Below are positions 57,823 through 64,000 of a stretch of DNA of 64,000 bases, piece after piece. Location of the stretch: positions 2,914,001-2,978,000 of the forward strand of contig JACJXQ010000008.1 in assembly GCA_020636495.1 (NCBI GenBank), given 5' to 3'. Within the stretch, counting starts at the first letter, position 1. Each line of letters starts with the position of its first letter. This stretch comes from Chitinophagales bacterium. Its GTDB lineage: Bacteria > Bacteroidota > Bacteroidia > Chitinophagales > Chitinophagaceae. The notes under the pieces are model-generated. The model did not search any database, had not been told where the DNA came from, and saw only the letters and a program-made list of their open reading frames with translations. The translations under genes were made by a program, and so were the position numbers.

Positions 57823-57849
57823 AACCGCAAAGGTTGTGCCTTTGCGGTT
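57823..57849 (-). terminator. Terminator of trio member 2
   Basis: AACCGCAAAGG (57823-57833), loop TTGTG, CCTTTGCGGTT (57839-57849), 11 of 11; T-rich on the minus strand. Confidence 0.85.
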
Positions 57850-57875
57850 CAGGATATTGCAGTATTCACAAATTA

Positions 57876-59684
57876 TTATCTGACAATCAACTTCTGTGTA
57901 GTATTACCAAAATCTGTAGTTACATTCATGAAGTAGAAGCCTGTTTGCAGACCATCTATTTTTATCAAGGTATTCTGATTCATATTTACCTCTGTCCTGA
58001 ATGCCCTTTTACCGCTTATATCTGTAATGGTAATATTCGCCTTTTCTTCGGAATATTTGCCCCATGCTATTGTCACTGCGTCTTGTGCCGGATTGGGAGA
58101 CACCTTAAAGGTGAGGTTGCTTCTATTAACATCTGAAATGCCTGTCGTTAATGGCTTGATCGTCATTTTGCTTTCTGAGCGTTCAAAGTTTGCAGACTGT
58201 ATAAAGGGATTGCCGGTATTAACATCCAAAACGTACGGAGTCGTAGCATAACCCATGTCTTCAGGGTAAACTTTATAAGTACCTAAAGGTAGACTATGGA
58301 ACTTGTATTCACCGTTCGCATCGGTAACTGCATATGTGATTACTTTATCATTGGCATCCATCAGTAGTACGTTTACATACTGAATGCCATTAGAGGTCCC
58401 CTTGTTGGCGCCCTGTAAGACATTACCACCTATAAACCCGGGTCCACTTACCGGCACCCCCTTACGCATATAGATATCAGCCTGTACTGTACTCTGGGTG
58501 TGAACTACAACATAGGCATTACTCCACAACAGACTTGAGTCAGAGTAAGTGGGGATGCTGACAGTGCCGGTGGTAGGATTATTGGTAACAGCAGCTTTCA
58601 GGCGGTACTTACCGGCTGTTTTATTAGTGAACGCAAAGTATGTGCGCTCGTATATACTCGACATGCTCAAGGAGTCGACCGCATAAAGGTTATTTGTCGC
58701 TGAATCGAATTTTATCAACCAAATCTTATAATCTGCAGATAGAGGTGACAACAGAGTATCTCTCTGAACAAAACCGTATATACCATTGCTTGAGCCTACC
58801 TGAACATTTCGGGCTGTTGTATCTGCACATAGTACAGTATTTGTAGCTGTATCTACTACTGTTGTGATCAAGCCAACTGTATAGTTACCATTAATACTGT
58901 AGGTATGACTTATATTAGCGTTGCTCATAGAAGAACCGGTAGAACTTCCGTCACCAAAATTCCACTGGTAATACATGTGTTTGCCCCAACCCAGTGAAAG
59001 TTGTGAGTTGGCCATAAAACTTGCTGTGAGTGTACTGGTATTCACAGTTGAGGTCATCATATTGCCAAGCCCTTTACATCCATTCAGAGGATATACTGTT
59101 ATGTTTCGGGTTGCGCTGCAATACCCATTGGAATAATACAATGTAACATAATACTGTCCATACTTTGTATATGTATGAGTGACCGAACTTCCTGTTCCGT
59201 AAGACCCATCTCCAAAACTCCAGTTGTATGTCACATTACTGCCACTGGGAGGAGCACTGACCGAAAAAGTAACATTCCCATTATTGGAAGTATCATTGAC
59301 TGCACTTATGTACACACTACACGGATTGGTAGAATACATATTAACTGCGATCATTGTTGAATCTGCACATATTAAAGACTGGTTTGTAGAATCAACAACC
59401 GTGACCACTAATTTCACATTGTAGGTTCCTAAAGATTGGTAAGCATGGTTCACTGAGTTTGATGTTGAATAAACACCATAATTGGTGCTATTCCCGTCGC
59501 CCCAATAAATGCTGTGATGCATCTTTTGCACGCCCGACATCTGGGCATTTGTGATATCTAATTTGAGGACTTTGTTAGTGCCGCTGGAAATGTTCGTCCA
59601 GTTAACGGTATGACCGCAAGGGGTTTGAGCAAAAGCAGGCTGACATAATATCAAAGCCACCATAAATGCCAAAAGTTTTTTCAT
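57876..59684 (-). CDS. PKD-domain T9SS-sorted protein, member 2 of a paralogous trio
   Basis: 602 aa. Signal peptide 1-19. The first ~270 residues hold three PKD-like domains (WGDGNSTNYGVYSTSNSVNH, FGDGSYGTGSSVTHTYTKYG and FGDGSSTGSSMSNANISHTY are the turn motifs). Then the trio core: YKIWLIKFDSATNNLYAVDS, GPGFIGGNVLQGANKGTSNG, LLMDANDKVITYAVTDANGE YKFHSLPLGTYKVYPEDMGY, and a T9SS type A domain (FKVSPNPAQDAVTI, ending KLIVR). Presumably a secreted surface protein. Its N-terminal PKD part differs from member 3, while the core is close. Confidence 0.87.
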   Translation of the reverse strand: MKKLLAFMVALILCQPAFAQTPCGHTVNWTNISSGTNKVLKLDITNAQMSGVQKMHHSIYWGDGNSTNYGVYSTSNSVNHAYQSLGTYNVKLVVTVVDSTNQSLICADSTMIAVNMYSTNPCSVYISAVNDTSNNGNVTFSVSAPPSGSNVTYNWSFGDGSYGTGSSVTHTYTKYGQYYVTLYYSNGYCSATRNITVYPLNGCKGLGNMMTSTVNTSTLTASFMANSQLSLGWGKHMYYQWNFGDGSSTGSSMSNANISHTYSINGNYTVGLITTVVDTATNTVLCADTTARNVQVGSSNGIYGFVQRDTLLSPLSADYKIWLIKFDSATNNLYAVDSLSMSSIYERTYFAFTNKTAGKYRLKAAVTNNPTTGTVSIPTYSDSSLLWSNAYVVVHTQSTVQADIYMRKGVPVSGPGFIGGNVLQGANKGTSNGIQYVNVLLMDANDKVITYAVTDANGEYKFHSLPLGTYKVYPEDMGYATTPYVLDVNTGNPFIQSANFERSESKMTIKPLTTGISDVNRSNLTFKVSPNPAQDAVTIAWGKYSEEKANITITDISGKRAFRTEVNMNQNTLIKIDGLQTGFYFMNVTTDFGNTTQKLIVR

Positions 59685-59767
59685 AGGTTAATTTTAAGAA
59701 TGATAAATAGAATTCAGTATTACTAGAAGACATACAAAATGGGAAATTAGTTTGCTATAAGTAAAAA

Positions 59768-59793
59768 AACCCGTACTGCCAGCAGTACGGGTT
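59768..59793 (-). terminator. Terminator of trio member 3
   Basis: AACCCGTACTG (59768-59778), loop CCAG, CAGTACGGGTT (59783-59793), 11 of 11; T-rich on the minus strand. Confidence 0.85.
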
Positions 59794-59822
59794 GAGTAAG
59801 CCACAAAGACTCAGAGCTATTA

Positions 59823-61667
59823 CTATTTAATTATCAGCTTCTGTGTATTACTACCAAAGCCGGTACTTACATTCATGAAATAGAAACCTGTCTGCAGGCC
59901 ATCTACACTTATCACAGCATTCTGATTCATATTTGTTTGTGTGCTGAATACCCTTTTACCGCTTATATCTGAAATGGTAATATTCGCCATATCGTCAGTA
60001 TAAACACCCCAACTGATCGTTACTACATCATGTGCAGGATTAGGATATACCTGCAACAACAGTTCTTTATTGTTCACATCAGCAATACCTGTAACCAATG
60101 GATTAATGGTCATTTTGCTATTGGAACGTTCAAAATTTACTGCCTGGTGGAAAGGCTTGGCACTTGTCACATTTACAACGTATGGTGTTGTAGCGTAGTT
60201 AAGATCTTCAGGATACACCTTGTAGCTTGCTACAGGCAGATTATGAAATTGATAATCGCCGTTGACATCGGTTACCGCGTAGGTAATAATATTGTCGTTA
60301 GCATCCATCAACAGGATATTGAGACCTTCAATACCATTTGCTGTTCCTTTATTAGCTCCCTGCAGTACGTTACCGCCGATGAATCCCGGTCCGCTTGTAA
60401 CAGTACCTTTCTTCATATAAATATGCTTATACAGTGTGCTACCACCATTATGTGCAATCACATTCGCACTGCTCCACAAGAGGCTCGAATCATGATAAGT
60501 GGGTACATAACCTGTACCGGATGTCGGGCCATTCAGACGAGCCGCTTTGGTGCGATAGTTGCGTGCGCTCTTATTAGCGAATACATAATAACCAGAGCCT
60601 GCCACTACGGCAACATTCTGAGAATCAACTGCAGCCAGTATATTAGTATTTGAATCGAAAGTGATCAGCCATACTTTATAGCTATCCAACTGGCTGGTAG
60701 AATCTACCCATATATTACCGGATATGATATTAGGTACATTGATAACGATATTAACACTGTCCATTGTACTGTCAACACAATAAATATTCTGATACGTATA
60801 CCCGGCAACCAGCTTAATGGTGTAAGCACCCGATGATGAATAAGTGTGTGAAGTATTATTTTTGTTCGTCCTCACTGTGCTTGAGCCATCACCCCAATAA
60901 TAAGTATATACTGCTGTTATGCCTGAACCAATGTTAGGTGTACTGTTGTTAACCAGCGTAACACTGGCACCACTTGTCGTTTTAGTAAACGCCGCATTTA
61001 CGCTGCTGCAGTTCAGGGTGGTTCCGAAGCCGGTAATAGAAACAGAGTCCTGCATAGAATCTACGCATGTAATATTATTGGCAGAATCATGTGCTGTGAT
61101 CTTCAGCCATACAATATAGTTACCATTAGCGGTATAAGTATGCACCTGTGTTGCCTTGCTGGAAGTATAGGTAGTATTACCATCACCCCACTTTATCTCA
61201 AATTGGGTAGACAGGTTCATGCCTCCCGTAGGTGTACTGTTATTAGTAAGGCGGCCCTGTGTACCACCGGCCTGGGGAGTAACATACAAAGCTGCGTTTA
61301 CGTTGTTACAATTCAACGGAGGAACGGTAACACTGATATTGGCTGTAGCTGTATCCAGGCAGCGTATATTATTTACAGAATCCAGCACATCTGAATACAA
61401 CGTCACCGTATAGGTACCTGAGGCAGTGTATGAATGTTGCTGGTTAGCATTAGTGTTATATGCATAAGTAGTCACATTATCACCCCAATTAATGGTGTAG
61501 AATGTATAAATGGTGCTACTTGCGGTAGGTACGCTGCTATTGGTAAGCGTGGCAGTAGCTCCACTGGCACTCAGGCTAATTGCGGCATTTACATTGCTGC
61601 AGTTCAATTGTGCATATGTCGGTACGCTGAACACACATACTAACATAAATAGTAGGAATTTTCTCAT
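59823..61667 (-). CDS. PKD-domain T9SS-sorted protein, member 3 of a paralogous trio
   Basis: 614 aa from the ATG giving the signal peptide MRKFLLFMLVCVFSVPTYAQ; the upstream start (17 more residues) is rejected. Three tandem ~100-residue PKD repeats each begin LNC(S/N)xVNAA and end in a (I/Y)xC(L/V)D(T/S) turn, so a Cys pair per repeat could form a disulfide. Then YKVWLITFDSNTNILAAVDS, GPGFIGGNVLQGANKGTANG, LLMDANDNIITYAVTDVNGD YQFHNLPVASYKVYPEDLNY and a T9SS type A domain (LQVYPNPAHDVVTI, ending KLIIK). Closest to member 2. Confidence 0.87.
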   Translation of the reverse strand: MRKFLLFMLVCVFSVPTYAQLNCSNVNAAISLSASGATATLTNSSVPTASSTIYTFYTINWGDNVTTYAYNTNANQQHSYTASGTYTVTLYSDVLDSVNNIRCLDTATANISVTVPPLNCNNVNAALYVTPQAGGTQGRLTNNSTPTGGMNLSTQFEIKWGDGNTTYTSSKATQVHTYTANGNYIVWLKITAHDSANNITCVDSMQDSVSITGFGTTLNCSSVNAAFTKTTSGASVTLVNNSTPNIGSGITAVYTYYWGDGSSTVRTNKNNTSHTYSSSGAYTIKLVAGYTYQNIYCVDSTMDSVNIVINVPNIISGNIWVDSTSQLDSYKVWLITFDSNTNILAAVDSQNVAVVAGSGYYVFANKSARNYRTKAARLNGPTSGTGYVPTYHDSSLLWSSANVIAHNGGSTLYKHIYMKKGTVTSGPGFIGGNVLQGANKGTANGIEGLNILLMDANDNIITYAVTDVNGDYQFHNLPVASYKVYPEDLNYATTPYVVNVTSAKPFHQAVNFERSNSKMTINPLVTGIADVNNKELLLQVYPNPAHDVVTISWGVYTDDMANITISDISGKRVFSTQTNMNQNAVISVDGLQTGFYFMNVSTGFGSNTQKLIIK

Positions 61668-61749
61668 TGTATTGATTTTTAGCATTTTCCAATATCGTTT
61701 TCTACTAACAAGACGCAACGTTGGTACAAAGTGTTAGTACTACATAAAA

Positions 61750-61776
61750 AAAGCCGTAGAAAAATTCTACGGCTTT
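61750..61776 (-). terminator. Terminator of hppA
   Basis: AAAGCCGTAGAA (61750-61761), loop AAA, TTCTACGGCTTT (61765-61776), 12 of 12; T run on the minus strand, 20 bases after the hppA stop. Confidence 0.9.
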
Positions 61777-61795
61777 GCAATATTAGTATATTTTA

Positions 61796-63991
61796 TCATT
61801 TAACAGTAACAACTGAAGTTTTATTATCTGTCATTTTCACCTCTTGTTTAACAGGCGCTTTAGCAGATTCGTGGCTGTTGCCATTCATACTTGCCAGGGT
61901 TGGGGCGATAACCAGTGCTACGATAGACATCAGCTTGATCAGGATGTTCATAGAAGGGCCTGATGTATCCTTGAACGGATCACCCACGGTATCACCACTC
62001 ACAGACGCTTTGTGCGCGTCAGAACCTTTGTAGTGCTTCTCTCCACTGATATCTGCACCTTTCTCAAAAGATTTCTTAGCGTTATCCCAGGCACCACCGG
62101 CATTATTCTGGAACATACCCATCAGCACACCACTAACGGTTGCACCTGCCAGCATACCTCCCAGCGCCTCAGGGCCTACCAGAAAACCTACCAACAATGG
62201 AGCCAGGATAGTGATAGCACCCGGTAATACCATCTTCTTGATAGAAGCACCGGTAGATATAGCCACGCATTTATCATACTCAGGCTTACCTGTTCCTTCC
62301 ATAATACCCGGTATCTCGCGGAACTGGCGGCGAACCTCTTCCACCATACTCATAGCAGCCTCACCCACGGCACGTATAGCCAGTGAAGAGAAGATGAAAG
62401 GTATCATACCACCTACGAACAACATAGCCAGTACATCAGCCTTGTATATATCGATACCATCAATGCCGGCCACACCTACGTAAGCTGCAAACAAAGCCAA
62501 TGCTGTAAGTGCAGCAGAAGCGATAGCAAAACCTTTACCGGTTGCAGCAGTTGTGTTACCTACAGCATCCAGCGCATCTGTTTTTTCACGAACTTCTTTA
62601 GGCAGTTCACTCATCTCTGCAATACCACCTGCATTATCCGCGATCGGGCCAAATGCATCGATAGCCAGTTGCATAGCCGTTGTTGCCATCATACCGGCAG
62701 CAGCGATAGCCACACCATACAGGCCTGCCATAGCGAAAGAGCCCCATATACCACCTGCTAATACCAGTATAGGCAGGAAAGTACTTTCCATACCAATAGC
62801 AAGACCACCAATTACGTTAGTAGCGTGTCCTGTAGCAGACTGGCGGATGATGCTGTTTACAGGGCGCTTACCGATAGCGGTGTAGTACTCAGTAATAATA
62901 CTCATCAGCGCACCTACAGCCAGGCCTATCATGATAGCACCAAATACTTCTGTATTAGAGAATGTGCGACCACGCAGTTCCATGCTCTCAGGCAATATAT
63001 ACATCACCAGGAAATAACATGCAATAGCCGTTAATATCATAGACCCCCAGTTACCCATGTTCAACGCTTTTTGAACCGGGCCGGTACCAACGGCTGTATT
63101 TTCAGCAATACGCACAAAGAATGTACCTATTATAGAGAAAACGATACCTATACCTGCAATAAGCATAGGTAACAATATCGGACCAAAACCATTGAAGTTG
63201 TCGACAGAAGTAGTTTCACGGCCCAGAACCATCGTAGCCAGAACGGTGGCTACATATGAACCGAACAGGTCGGCACCCATACCGGCAACGTCACCAACGT
63301 TGTCACCTACGTTATCTGCAATAGTTGCAGGGTTACGCGGATCATCTTCAGGAATACCTGCTTCTACCTTACCTACCAGGTCAGCACCTACGTCGGCAGC
63401 TTTGGTATAGATACCACCACCCACACGGGCAAACAACGCGATACTTTCAGCACCCAGTGAGAAACCGGTCAGCACCTCGATGGTTCTTTCCATTTCCTCG
63501 CTGCTTACACTTGCCTCTGGTGCGAAGATCATTTTCAGTATAATGAATAAGCTACCCAGGCCCAATACAGCCAGGCCGGCAACACCCATCCCCATCACAG
63601 CACCACCGTTGAATGATACTGCCAGTGCTTTACTGAAACTAGTACGTGCAGCATTAGCTGTACGTACATTTGCCTTAGTAGCTATTCGCATACCAATAAA
63701 ACCTGCCAGCGCAGAAAATACAGCACCGATAACGAACGCCAGTGCGATAGCAGGGCTTGATTTGGGGTTGCTGGAACCCATGAAAGCAAGCAACAGGCCA
63801 GCTATCACTACGAAGTAGATCATCACCCTGTATTCAGCTTTCAGAAATGCCATAGCACCTTCGGCAATGTGTTTGGCTATATCTTTCATGCGGTCTGTAC
63901 CTGCATCCTGACTGCTCACCCATGAGCTTTTAACTACTGTGAACAACAGTGCCAGCAATCCAAAAGCCGGTACGAGGTAAAACATTTCCAT
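61796..63991 (-). CDS. hppA: Membrane-bound K+-stimulated pyrophosphatase (H+ or Na+ pump)
   Basis: 731 aa, about 16 membrane spans. Catalytic motifs: YTKAADVGADLVGKVEAGIP and EDDPRNPATIADNVGDNVGD (pyrophosphate-Mg binding). GNTTAATGKGFAIASAALTA has Ala where K+-independent enzymes have Lys, so this is the K+-stimulated class; whether it pumps Na+, H+ or both cannot be told by eye. It energises the inner membrane from PPi. The C-terminal ~25 residues (SAKAPVKQEVKMTDNKTSVV) are an extension. The ATG at 63991 is 9 bases from the window edge; ATG 63985 is an alternative and a start further upstream cannot be excluded. Confidence 0.96.
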   Translation of the reverse strand: MEMFYLVPAFGLLALLFTVVKSSWVSSQDAGTDRMKDIAKHIAEGAMAFLKAEYRVMIYFVVIAGLLLAFMGSSNPKSSPAIALAFVIGAVFSALAGFIGMRIATKANVRTANAARTSFSKALAVSFNGGAVMGMGVAGLAVLGLGSLFIILKMIFAPEASVSSEEMERTIEVLTGFSLGAESIALFARVGGGIYTKAADVGADLVGKVEAGIPEDDPRNPATIADNVGDNVGDVAGMGADLFGSYVATVLATMVLGRETTSVDNFNGFGPILLPMLIAGIGIVFSIIGTFFVRIAENTAVGTGPVQKALNMGNWGSMILTAIACYFLVMYILPESMELRGRTFSNTEVFGAIMIGLAVGALMSIITEYYTAIGKRPVNSIIRQSATGHATNVIGGLAIGMESTFLPILVLAGGIWGSFAMAGLYGVAIAAAGMMATTAMQLAIDAFGPIADNAGGIAEMSELPKEVREKTDALDAVGNTTAATGKGFAIASAALTALALFAAYVGVAGIDGIDIYKADVLAMLFVGGMIPFIFSSLAIRAVGEAAMSMVEEVRRQFREIPGIMEGTGKPEYDKCVAISTGASIKKMVLPGAITILAPLLVGFLVGPEALGGMLAGATVSGVLMGMFQNNAGGAWDNAKKSFEKGADISGEKHYKGSDAHKASVSGDTVGDPFKDTSGPSMNILIKLMSIVALVIAPTLASMNGNSHESAKAPVKQEVKMTDNKTSVVTVK

Positions 63992-64000
63992 ATATATATT

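Noticed and set aside
1..64000. CRISPR array, tRNA, rRNA, prophage or IS transposase
   Set aside because: No regularly spaced repeats, no tRNA-like cloverleaf in the gaps, no 16S/23S sequence and no transposase or integrase domain was seen.

Overview
The window reads as a chromosomal segment of a Bacteroidota bacterium, most like the Chitinophagaceae. Evidence: TAnnTTTG-type -7 promoter boxes with a TTTG/TTG -33 box about 19 bases upstream; almost no Shine-Dalgarno sequences; seven secreted proteins ending in type IX secretion (T9SS) sorting domains; Bacteroidota-specific families (DUF4294, DUF4295, DUF3822, DUF6427, HU-CCDC81/SPOR); bacillithiol genes (bshB1, ytxJ). There are no rRNA or tRNA genes, no CRISPR array, no transposase and no prophage, so the content is mainly core genome plus a secreted-protein layer and many short intergenic repeats.

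Layout. 1-4.9 kb: an envelope cluster (TPR protein cut by the window edge, plugless outer-membrane barrel, HU-like/SPOR transmembrane protein, small membrane protein). 4.9-7.5 kb: a T9SS protein, then a 583-base gap holding a promoter-hairpin-boxA leader and a repeat module, then DUF983. 7.5-11 kb: a 54-aa membrane ORF, DUF72, sucC and a C-terminally truncated AraC regulator. 11.1-14.5 kb: a five-gene operon with its own winged-helix regulator, creD and a diacylglycerol kinase; a palindrome overlaps its promoter and recurs before creD. 14.6-24.1 kb: dps, an FAD protein, dsbD, purQ and its operon, DCC protein, lipoprotein, DUF4294. 24.1-29.3 kb: a 1254-aa SBBP/T9SS protein flanked by repeat-rich gaps that share an 89-bp repeat, and a candidate three-hairpin small RNA. 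29.3-42.5 kb: bshB1, rpmB-rpmG-DUF4295, T9SS proteins, pyrE-ubiA-maf, NUDIX, a putative sulfate exporter, HmuY-like protein and a radical SAM protein. 42.5-50.3 kb: lipocalin, PhyH, a lipoprotein between direct repeats, fabD, ytxJ, a MATE pump, DUF3822-rsmD-coaD. 50.3-64 kb: Na/Pi transporter, second lipoprotein paralogue, a Tat-type PLP enzyme, a haem lipoprotein, a divergent nucleoside hydrolase, three paralogous T9SS proteins and the membrane pyrophosphatase hppA.

Most genes are ordinary housekeeping. The least explained signals are non-coding: (i) a family of promoters (TAACGTAYATTTG) followed at once by a hairpin, two of three copies followed by an rrn-like boxA (AGCTCTTTGACAT) but no rRNA; (ii) the candidate small RNA before bshB1; (iii) the shared operator of the creD operon; (iv) dispersed palindromic repeats, three of which appear to have entered the coding sequence of the SBBP gene in frame; (v) about 115-bp direct repeats around one lipoprotein gene. 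Functions are inferred from sequence motifs read by eye; no database search was possible.
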